Source: Streptomyces aureoverticillatus
GTDB taxonomy: Bacteria > Actinomycetota > Actinomycetes > Streptomycetales > Streptomycetaceae
Reading direction: 5' to 3'
Length of the DNA stretch: 64,000 nucleotides
Assembly: GCF_014649395.1 (NCBI RefSeq)
Contig: NZ_BMSY01000004.1
Location: 248,001-312,000, forward strand
The notes beneath the pieces were generated by a model, which made no database searches, was not told the DNA's origin, and saw only the letters and a program-made list of their open reading frames with translations. Position 1 is the stretch's first letter; each line of letters starts with the position of its first letter. The position numbers and the translations under genes are program-made. This document shows, one piece after another, positions 57,919 to 64,000 of the stretch.

Positions 57919-58892
57919 GGGAAGTCGTCGGAGGCCAGGGCGAGGACGGCGTGGGCGATCTCCTCGGGTTCCGCCATGCGTTCCAGGCCGTCGATGTTCA
58001 GGGGGCCGAAGGCCTTCTTGTACTGGGCCCAGTCGGCGTCCGGGATGCCCGGAGGGCGGACGAAGGCGGTGTCGGTGGTGCCGGGGAGAAGGGCGTTGAC
58101 GCGGATGCCCTTGGGTCCGTACGCGAGGGCGGCGGACTTCACGATGCCCTGCACGGCACGCTTGCTCGCCGTGTAGGCGGCGCCGTTCGGCCGGGCCTGC
58201 TCGGCTGCCGACGACGAGGTGCAGATGACGATGCCGTGCCCCGCCCTGAGCATGTGCGGGATCTCGTACTTGAGGGCGAGGAACACGCCGCGGGCGTTGG
58301 TGGCCTGCACGTCGTCCCACTCCTCGGCGGTCATCTCGTGGGGCAGCTTGGCGCTGCCGATGCCGGCGTTGTTGAAGGCCACGTCGATGCCGCCGTAGCG
58401 GTGGGCGATCCGGTCCACGAAGGAGCGCACCTGCTCGGCCTCGCGCACATCGGCCTGGACGTACGTGGCCTCGCCTCCGGCAGCGCGGATCTCGCGTTCC
58501 ACCGTGCGCCCCAACTCCGCGCGGCGGCCGCAGAATCCGACGTGCGCGCCCGCGGCGGCGAAGGCACGCGCGGTCGCCTCGCCGATGCCGGAGGTCGCGC
58601 CGGTGATGAGGACCGAGGTGCCCGCGAAGCGACCGCGGGCACGTCGGCGCGCGGCGGACTCCGCGGCGTGCGCGGTGCCGTCGAGGGTCAGGGAGGCGAG
58701 GCCGAGGGCGGCGGCACCGCCGAGGAGGGAGCGCCGGGTGGTGTCGTGGGGGTTCGTGTTGTGGGCGTTCATGCTGCGTGCGTTCGTGTTGCGTGCGTTT
58801 GGCCCGTGTGCGTTTGTGCCGTGAGCGTTCATGTCGTCTGCGTTCACGCCGTGCGCGTTCGTGCCGTCTGCATGCCTGCCGTCTGCGTTCAT
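57840..58892 (-). CDS. Short-chain dehydrogenase/reductase with Tat-type leader and NAxxx repeats
   Basis: This classical SDR has TGATSGIGEATARAF, the NNAG motif (VAFNNAGIG), catalytic Ser in ICTSSSAAE and YTASK, and a C-terminal GASVAVDGGST. Before the catalytic domain is a twin-arginine leader (TTRRSLLGGAAALGLAS, then a hydrophobic stretch and AHA-AE), so export is likely. In front of that are irregular Asn-Ala-x-x-x pentapeptide repeats. In-frame ATGs at 58892, 58832 and 58772 all lie in the repeat; none has a clear ribosome-binding site. I list the longest, while 58772 gives the most ordinary Tat leader. The gene's end overlaps the opposing kinase gene. The substrate is unknown. Confidence 0.85.
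   Translation of the reverse strand: MNADGRHADGTNAHGVNADDMNAHGTNAHGPNARNTNARSMNAHNTNPHDTTRRSLLGGAAALGLASLTLDGTAHAAESAARRRARGRFAGTSVLITGATSGIGEATARAFAAAGAHVGFCGRRAELGRTVEREIRAAGGEATYVQADVREAEQVRSFVDRIAHRYGGIDVAFNNAGIGSAKLPHEMTAEEWDDVQATNARGVFLALKYEIPHMLRAGHGIVICTSSSAAEQARPNGAAYTASKRAVQGIVKSAALAYGPKGIRVNALLPGTTDTAFVRPPGIPDADWAQYKKAFGPLNIDGLERMAEPEEIAHAVLALASDDFPYMTGASVAVDGGSTAGRKMLRPGGP
58757..58892 (-). repeat. 15-bp-period NAxxx minisatellite at the SDR N-terminus
   Basis: Degenerate 15-bp units containing GCGTTC encode pentapeptides such as NAHGT, NADDM, NAHGV, NAHGP and NARNT ahead of the Tat leader. The period is kept for about eight units. Three ATGs fall inside it, so repeat length and start choice may vary together. 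Confidence 0.85.
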
Positions 58893-59012
58893 GCCCGCCA
58901 CGCTGTCAGCGCCGACGGCGGGCCGCTTCCGTCGGCAAGCCGGTGAACCGGCTGGTGGGAGGAGGCGGCCTCCTCCCACGGCAGGAGCCCGTGCCCGGGG
59001 GCGGCGCATATC

Positions 59013-60323
59013 GTGAGGCCCGTGAAGCGATCGTGGGTGGAGCCGGTCTTCGACGAGAAGTACGCCGCGGTACGGGTGTTGGTGATCGCGGGCACGCTCC
59101 TCGGCGATCTGTTCCTGGTCCAGCGGCCCTCCGGCGCGGCGGACTGGGGATTCGCCGCGGCCGGTCTCGCGCTGTGCGTGGCGGGGACCAGGTGGCTGTT
59201 CGGGGCGGCGCTCGCCCTGCCGGTCCTGGTCGTGGCCGCGCATGCCGGGGGCGCCGAGCCGGTGGCGGCCTTGAAGGTGCTGGCCGCTCTTACCCTCTTC
59301 GAACTCGCGGTACGGACGCCCGGGCGGCGGCCGGTCGTCGCGGCGGCCGTCCTGGCGGGTGCCGTGGCCGCGAACCGGATCACCGACCTGCCCGCCGAAC
59401 TCCTTCCCGTGCTCTACAAGATGGGCGTCGTGGCAGGGGTGCCCTTGTTGTTCGGCGCGTACGTACGGTCCGTGCGGGAAGCGGCGCGGCGCGCCCACGA
59501 GCACATGACGCTCGAGGAGGCGCGCGCCGAACAGCGGCTCCTGGCCGCCCGGGCCGCCGAACGGGCCACTGTGGCACGCGAGTTGCACGATCTGGTGGCC
59601 CACCATGTCTCGTCGATGGTGCTGCGGGTGGGCGTCGCCCGCCATGTCCTCCCGGCCGCGGGCACGGACGGCGCGGCCGACCCGCGGATGACGGCCGTCC
59701 TCGACGATCTGCATGCCAGCGGCAGCGCGGCCCTGGCCGACTTGCGGCGCCTGGTGGCGGTCCTGCGCGACCCCGACAGCGTCGACCCCGACGCCTCACC
59801 ACTGCTGTCCCCGGGAGCGCTGGCCACGGCCCTGGCGTCGGTCGTCGAGCAGAGCGGCCGCTCCGGCCTCGCGGTCGACGCGGACATGGACGAGCGGGAG
59901 CTGACACGGGTCGACACCGCCCGCGGTCTCGCCGTACTGCGCCTCGTACAGGAGGGCCTGGCCAACGCGGCCCGGCACGCCGGTACGGGCGCGCACGCGG
60001 AGGTGGCCGTGCGCGTCGCCGGGGACGGCGCGGTGCGGGTCACGGTCGAGGACGACGGAGCGGGCCGTCCGTCCCGGATTCCGGTGCCGGGGCCCTCCGG
60101 TCACGGTCTGATCGGCATGCGCGAGCGTGTGCAACTGCTCGGCGGCCGCTTGGAGGCGGGGCCCTCCGGGCGGGGGTGGAGCCTGCGGGCGGAGCTGCCC
60201 GCCGCGCCGGGAGGGGCGGCTTCGGACGTGGGGTCGGCCCCGGCTTCCGACAGGGAGTCGGACGGGGCTGCGGACGCGGCTGCGGCGGACGCGGCTTCTG
60301 AGGTACGGGAGGCCCGGCTGTGA
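59013..60323 (+). CDS. NarL-type sensor histidine kinase
   Basis: This 436-residue kinase has about five or six N-terminal helices. A HisKA_3 dimerisation domain with ERATVARELHDLVAHHVSSM holds the phospho-acceptor His in ELHDLVAHH. A HATPase_c domain follows (LRLVQEGLANAARHA, VEDDGAGR, HGLIGMRERVQLLGG). The C-terminus is a Ser/Asp/Ala-rich tail. GTG at 59013 or at 59022 could start it. Its stop overlaps the next gene (GTGA), giving a coupled pair. It is divergent from the Tat-leader SDR. The signal is unknown. Confidence 0.93.
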   Translation: MRPVKRSWVEPVFDEKYAAVRVLVIAGTLLGDLFLVQRPSGAADWGFAAAGLALCVAGTRWLFGAALALPVLVVAAHAGGAEPVAALKVLAALTLFELAVRTPGRRPVVAAAVLAGAVAANRITDLPAELLPVLYKMGVVAGVPLLFGAYVRSVREAARRAHEHMTLEEARAEQRLLAARAAERATVARELHDLVAHHVSSMVLRVGVARHVLPAAGTDGAADPRMTAVLDDLHASGSAALADLRRLVAVLRDPDSVDPDASPLLSPGALATALASVVEQSGRSGLAVDADMDERELTRVDTARGLAVLRLVQEGLANAARHAGTGAHAEVAVRVAGDGAVRVTVEDDGAGRPSRIPVPGPSGHGLIGMRERVQLLGGRLEAGPSGRGWSLRAELPAAPGGAASDVGSAPASDRESDGAADAAAADAASEVREARL

Positions 60324-60997
60324 TCCGTCTGCTCGTCGTCGACGACCAGCAGCTCGTCCGCATGGGCCTGCGCATGCTCTTCGAGCAGCCCCCGGACATC
60401 GACCTCGTGGGCGAGGCCGGTGACGGGGCCGACGCCGTGCGGCTGGCCGACCGCCTCGCCCCCGACGTGGTCCTGATGGACCTGCGCATGCCGGGCGTCG
60501 ACGGCATCACCGCCACCCGGCGGATCACGGCGGTCCGCCCCGCCGTGCGCGTGCTGGCCCTGACGACGTTCGACGACGACGATCACCTCTACCCGGCGCT
60601 CGCCGCCGGTGCCTGCGGGTTCCTGGTGAAGGACACTCCCCCGGCGCAGCTCCTCGACGGCGTACGGCGTGCCGCGCAGGGCGAGGCCCCCTTCAGCAAA
60701 GCCGCGCTGGACCGCCTGGTCACCCGGGCGCTGCGCGCGGACGACAGCTCCCCGGCCACGCGGGAGTCCGCGCTGCTTCCGGCGGGCCTGACGCCGCGCG
60801 AGCGAGAGGTCCTCGGCCTGCTGGGCCAAGGTCTGTCGAACAAGGAGATCGGCGACCGCCTTCACCTGGGCGTGACCACGGTCAAGACGCACGTGGCGAA
60901 CCTGATGACCAAGACGCGGTGCGACAACCGCATCCGTCTCGCCCTCCTCGCCGTCCGATCGGGCGTCACGGCCGGACCCTTGAGCCCGCGAGGGTGA
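60320..60997 (+). CDS. NarL/LuxR-type response regulator
   Basis: This 225-residue regulator has a receiver domain (IRLLVVDDQQLVRMGLRML; Asp in VVLMDLRMPG; Lys in GFLVKDTPP). A LuxR-type HTH follows (LTPREREVLGLLGQGLSNKE, IGDRLHLGVTTVKTHVANLM). The GTG start overlaps the stop of the adjacent kinase by 4 bp, so they form a cognate pair. Targets cannot be read; the divergent SDR gene is one candidate by position. Confidence 0.96.
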   Translation: MIRLLVVDDQQLVRMGLRMLFEQPPDIDLVGEAGDGADAVRLADRLAPDVVLMDLRMPGVDGITATRRITAVRPAVRVLALTTFDDDDHLYPALAAGACGFLVKDTPPAQLLDGVRRAAQGEAPFSKAALDRLVTRALRADDSSPATRESALLPAGLTPREREVLGLLGQGLSNKEIGDRLHLGVTTVKTHVANLMTKTRCDNRIRLALLAVRSGVTAGPLSPRG

Positions 60998-61107
60998 GCC
61001 GCACCCAGCCCGCGCCGACAAGAAACCAGTCGTCCCGCGGCGAGCCGGAGGCTAGGTTCACAGGGCACACGTGAACCATCCCCGTCCCTCTCCGCGAAGG
61101 CCTGCCT

Positions 61108-62040
61108 GTGACGCTGATCCGCTCCGCCCGCCCCCACGAGCTCCCCGCGCTGCTCGACCGCCCCGAGGACCCCGAGCGCAACGCGGCGACCCGCGCCTAT
61201 CTCGACCAGTTGCTCGACACCAAGTGCACCCGCCCCGAGTGGTGTCTGGTCGCCGAGGACGGCGGCGGGCACGTGGTGGGCAGCGTGGTGCTGTGGACCA
61301 TGCCGGGTCAGGACGTCCCGTACGCCTTCGTCCTGTTCGAGGCACCGGCCGACCAGGACGACACCGGGATCGCGCTGCTCGACGAGGCGGCCGCGAGGGC
61401 GCGGGCGCTGGGCGCGGACGAGTTGGAGCACGTCGTCGACTCGCCCGCTCAGGAGCCGCAGTTCCAGCGGGACCCGGCGCGGCGCGGCGAACTGCTCCGG
61501 CGTGCCGGCTTCCGGGTCATCCGCGACGGGCGGAGATTCAGGCTGCGGGTGCCGGGTGAACTGCCGGCCGACGACCCCCGGCTGACGTTCAGCTGCCTCG
61601 CCGATCTCGGCCCCGGGCCGTTCATCGATCTCCTGGAGGAGTTGCTCGCCGAGACGGCGGACGCCCGGCTGGCCGCTGACGTCGAGGAGTACGGGGCGCG
61701 GGGGGCGGCCGAGAGGCTCTTCGAGCTGACGGCCTCGCTGCGGCACGAGCCGCGGTGGTGGGAGATCGGCTACGACGCGGACGGCACCCCCGCGGTGATC
61801 AGTCTGCCCGCGGAGAATCCCAGCGTGCCCGTGATCGGCTTCGTCGGTGTCGCCCCCGCCCACCGCGGCAAGGGCTACGCGGCCTCGGCCGTGGTCCGCG
61901 GCACCCGGATCCTCGCCGCGAGCGGCGCCGAGGAGATCCGCGGGGACTGCGACGCGGCGAACACGGCCATGGCGAAGGCGTTCACCAGGGCCGGCTACGA
62001 GAACTTCGCCGACCGGCTGGAGTTCCACCGCTCCCTGTGA
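61108..62040 (+). CDS. GNAT-family acetyltransferase, two-part
   Basis: The protein has 310 residues. The C-terminal half carries a standard GNAT acetyl-CoA site (GFVGVAPAHRGKGYAASAVVRG), followed by CDAANTAMAKAFTRAGYENF. The N-terminal half (SARPHELPALLDR, WCLVAEDGGGHVVGSVVLW) looks like a second, degenerate GNAT fold without the R/Q-x-x-G-x-G/A loop. Tandem GNAT proteins of this kind act on small-molecule or protein amines. The start is a GTG at 61108. It stands alone, and the substrate is unknown. Confidence 0.88.
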   Translation: MTLIRSARPHELPALLDRPEDPERNAATRAYLDQLLDTKCTRPEWCLVAEDGGGHVVGSVVLWTMPGQDVPYAFVLFEAPADQDDTGIALLDEAAARARALGADELEHVVDSPAQEPQFQRDPARRGELLRRAGFRVIRDGRRFRLRVPGELPADDPRLTFSCLADLGPGPFIDLLEELLAETADARLAADVEEYGARGAAERLFELTASLRHEPRWWEIGYDADGTPAVISLPAENPSVPVIGFVGVAPAHRGKGYAASAVVRGTRILAASGAEEIRGDCDAANTAMAKAFTRAGYENFADRLEFHRSL

Positions 62041-62044
62041 CCGT

Positions 62045-62104
62045 ACGTCCATGAGGTGACCGGTGTGTCCGTGAAGTGACCGGTGTGTCCGTGAGAACCG
62101 GCGT
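62045..62104. repeat. 20-bp tandem repeat upstream of the YciO/Sua5 gene
   Basis: The unit GTGTCCGTGAAGTGACCGGT occurs once perfectly, with degenerate copies before and after, giving about three units at a 20-bp period. The array lies just after the GNAT stop in a 169-bp intergenic gap and is not coding. It could be slippage or a repeated regulator-binding site. Confidence 0.65.
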
Positions 62105-62197
62105 ACTTCCCATGGAACCGGCGCACCCTCCACCGCCCGACGCGCGACACCGACTCGGCCCCGTCCACCCCATCCGTCACCCCGGCCCGCGAAAAAC

Positions 62198-62203
62198 TAG
62201 ACT
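62198..62203 (+). promoter_or_regulatory. -10 element of a probable leaderless promoter
   Basis: TAGACT ends 6 bp before the ATG at 62210. There is no Shine-Dalgarno sequence between them, so transcription probably starts at or within a base or two of the start codon. Confidence 0.55.
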
Positions 62204-62209
62204 CGGCGG

Positions 62210-62830
62210 ATGGCGAAGTACTTCGACGTGCACCCCGAGAACCCGCAGCGGCGCACCATCGGCAGTGTGGCGGACAGCATCCGGTCCGGCGCGCTCATCG
62301 CGTACCCGACGGACTCCTGTTACGCGCTGGGCTGCCAGTTGGGCAACCGTGACGGCATCGCGCGGATCCGCACCATCCGGAACCTGGACGACCGGCACCA
62401 CTTCACGCTCGTGTGCGAGACCTTCGCGCAGTTGGGTCAGTTCGTGCACATCGACAACGACGTGTTCCGGGCGATCAAGGCGGCGACGCCCGGCAGTTAC
62501 ACCTTCATCCTCCCCGCCACCAAGGAGGTGCCGCGCCAGCTGCTGCACCCGAAGAAGAAGACGGTCGGAGTCCGGATTCCCGACCATGCCGTCGCCCAGG
62601 CCCTGCTCGCGGAGCTCGGTGAGCCGCTGCTCTCCAGCACCCTGCTCCTGCCCGGCGAGGACACGCCGCTGACCCAGGGCTGGGAGATCAAGGAGCGCCT
62701 CGACCACGTGGTGGACGCCGTCCTCGACTCCGGCGACTGCGGCACGGAGCCGACGACGGTCATCGACTTCTCCGGCGGCGACATCGAGATCGTGCGCCAC
62801 GGGGCGGGCGACACCTCGCGGTTCGAATAG
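62210..62830 (+). CDS. YciO/Sua5/YrdC-family protein (threonylcarbamoyl-AMP synthase-like)
   Basis: This 206-residue protein has the YrdC fold: GSVADSIRSGALIAYPTDSCYALGCQ, HHFTLVCETFAQLGQFV, SYTFILPATKEVPR, VGVRIPDHAVAQALL and LLSSTLLL. The family makes threonylcarbamoyl-AMP for tRNA t6A. The wording PTDSCYALGCQLGNRDG is closer to the YciO branch, whose physiological role is less clear. The ATG at 62210 has no Shine-Dalgarno sequence but sits 6 bp after a -10-like TAGACT. It is monocistronic and converges on a phosphodiesterase gene. Confidence 0.9.
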   Translation: MAKYFDVHPENPQRRTIGSVADSIRSGALIAYPTDSCYALGCQLGNRDGIARIRTIRNLDDRHHFTLVCETFAQLGQFVHIDNDVFRAIKAATPGSYTFILPATKEVPRQLLHPKKKTVGVRIPDHAVAQALLAELGEPLLSSTLLLPGEDTPLTQGWEIKERLDHVVDAVLDSGDCGTEPTTVIDFSGGDIEIVRHGAGDTSRFE

Positions 62831-62917
62831 CACCGCACGCACCGGTCACCACGCACCACGCGCGCGGAACAGCGGCGGGCGGCGGGTGGGTGGGTGGGCG
62901 CCGGGATTCTCCCGACC

Positions 62918-64000
62918 TCAGCCACCTCCACCGCCGCCGACCGGCTCCAGCTGGAGGTGGTCCAGGTTCCAGTTCTGGTACGCGTCCGCGTCCAGGGACA
63001 GCCGCAGGGTGTGCCGGCCGCGCTCCAGCGCCCGCGTCACACCGCTGTCCTGGAGGGCGAAGGCGTGGTGCCCCGTCGTGTTGGCGACGCGCGCGGCGGC
63101 GCTGGGCGCGCCGCCGTCGAAGGCGAGCCGGTAGGTCCCGGCGGGGTCGTACGGCGACGACACCCGCACCTTCACGGCGTAGCGACCGGACCGCGGCACG
63201 TCGACCGCGTACGTGAGCCATTCCGAGCCGCGCATCCAGCACACCGCCACCGCGCCGTCGTGATCGCACACGTCGACGTCCGCACCGGGTCGCCCGGGTC
63301 CGTCGCCCCGGTTTCCGGCGTCGGTGTCGTGGTACGCCACTCCCTCGCCGCCCGGGGCGTGGTCCTCGCCCTGGACGCGGACCGCGCCGGGCGGCACCGC
63401 GCCCGCCACTCCCGTGGCGAGGTAGGACTCCAACGCCTCGACGTTGTCGGTCTGGAGGATGGACGCCCCGTAGCGTCCGATGAGCGTGGCCCAGCCACGG
63501 GCCGGGGCGATCAGCGAGGCCTCGTCGGTGTACCGGGCGGCCAGGCCGTCCCGCATGCTGTTGATCCAGACCCGGCTCGTCGTCCGCAGCCGCCGCACGT
63601 ACGCGGGGTCGGCTACCGCGTCGTCGACGTCGTCGAAGACCACCTCGAAGGCGGGTGGCCGGTCGTCCCCGAACTCCGTCACGGAGGCGGCGTTGGCGTC
63701 GTCGACGAGGTGCATGTAGAGCGCCCCGGGGTGGCGGGTGCGGAACGCCCGCACCTCGGTCACCGGCGCGCGGGACTTGAACACGCCGTTGCGCACGGTG
63801 CCGGTCTTCTCCAGCACCCGCCAGACGGCCTCGCGGTGCGGCCAGGCCTGGTCGAGGTTGACGAGCCCGCGGGTCCGGGCGGCCTCCATGGCCTGGGCGA
63901 GCGTGGGCACGCGGTGGCCGGTGAGTGCCGTCTGACGGCCGCCCAGGCCCTCGCGCAGCCGCAGGGCGCTCAGTTGGGCGTAGGTGAGGTCGGCGACGCG
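62918..64000 (-). CDS. Glycerophosphodiester phosphodiesterase-like protein with C-terminal carbohydrate-binding domain (5' end outside window)
   Basis: The frame is open to the right edge, leaving 360 visible C-terminal residues. The first ~200 belong to a GDPD TIM barrel (DLTYAQLSALRLRE, RVPTLAQAMEAARTRGLVNL, INSMRDGLAARYTDEASL). After residue ~215 a CBM6/35-like beta-sandwich follows (VAYHDTDAGNRGDGPGRPGADVD, EWLTYAVDVPRSGRYAVKVRV, RHTLRLSLDADAYQNWNLDHL). It ends in a Gly run. GDPDs release glycerol phosphate from phosphodiesters; the added domain suggests action at the cell wall or on teichoic acid-like polymers. A signal peptide would lie outside the window. Confidence 0.9.
   Translation of the reverse strand, partial: RVADLTYAQLSALRLREGLGGRQTALTGHRVPTLAQAMEAARTRGLVNLDQAWPHREAVWRVLEKTGTVRNGVFKSRAPVTEVRAFRTRHPGALYMHLVDDANAASVTEFGDDRPPAFEVVFDDVDDAVADPAYVRRLRTTSRVWINSMRDGLAARYTDEASLIAPARGWATLIGRYGASILQTDNVEALESYLATGVAGAVPPGAVRVQGEDHAPGGEGVAYHDTDAGNRGDGPGRPGADVDVCDHDGAVAVCWMRGSEWLTYAVDVPRSGRYAVKVRVSSPYDPAGTYRLAFDGGAPSAAARVANTTGHHAFALQDSGVTRALERGRHTLRLSLDADAYQNWNLDHLQLEPVGGGGGG

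Overview
The window is GC-rich, coding-dense actinobacterial DNA and almost certainly Streptomyces chromosome. The evidence is strong third-position GC, GTG starts, GTGA/ATGA stop-start overlaps, a rare TTA (bldA) codon, Tat and Sec leader peptides, and paired two-component systems. No tRNA, rRNA, CRISPR array, insertion sequence or integrase was seen.

Region 1 (1-39000, all on the minus strand) is one end of a nonribosomal peptide cluster. Transcription runs right to left: a cytochrome P450 with a TTA codon (39000-37786), a stand-alone serine hydrolase with the layout of PBP-type peptide cyclases (37695-36346), a 6,278-residue five-module NRPS (36244-17408), then a second NRPS of more than 5,797 residues (17393 to beyond position 1). 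The second NRPS holds four complete modules and a tenth condensation domain. Domain order is A-T | C-A-T-E | C-A-T-E | C-A-T-E | C-A-T // C-A-T-E | C-A-T | C-A-T-E | C-A-T | C-... Reading the A-domain pocket residues by eye gives: X1 (aromatic-like), D-X2 (unassigned), D-Val3, D-X4 and X5 (aromatic-like, identical pockets), D-X6 (cationic-like), Thr7, D-X8 (cationic/Orn-like), Val9, X10 onward. The first module lacks a condensation domain and a PBP-type hydrolase is present, so I infer a non-acylated peptide of at least ten residues, probably released by cyclisation in trans. The end of the assembly line, and any MbtH, tailoring, export or regulatory genes, lie left of the window.

Region 2 (39001-40653) is about 1.65 kb with no convincing gene but several inverted repeats. 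It is probably the cluster edge and carries divergent promoters.

Region 3 (40654-64000) looks like ordinary chromosome. In order it holds: a DapB-fold dehydrogenase with an AhpD-like protein; a secreted protein and a small DHEG-containing secreted peptide facing each other across a strong hairpin; argG behind a possible ARG box; a LysR regulator divergent from an EamA transporter and NAD(P)-binding protein; a VOC protein; a SigB/SigF-type sigma factor divergent from a SpoIIE phosphatase; lactate 2-monooxygenase; a lipoprotein-adaptor-ATPase-permease efflux operon divergent from an OmpR-type two-component system; a Tat-leader short-chain dehydrogenase; a NarL-type two-component system; a two-part GNAT protein; a YciO/Sua5 protein; and a GDPD-carbohydrate-binding protein cut by the right edge.

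A recurring oddity is the number of short in-frame minisatellites and low-complexity insertions inside coding sequences, at the NRPS loops and the SDR N-terminus. There is also a roughly 1.4-kb near-identical duplication between two adenylation domains.
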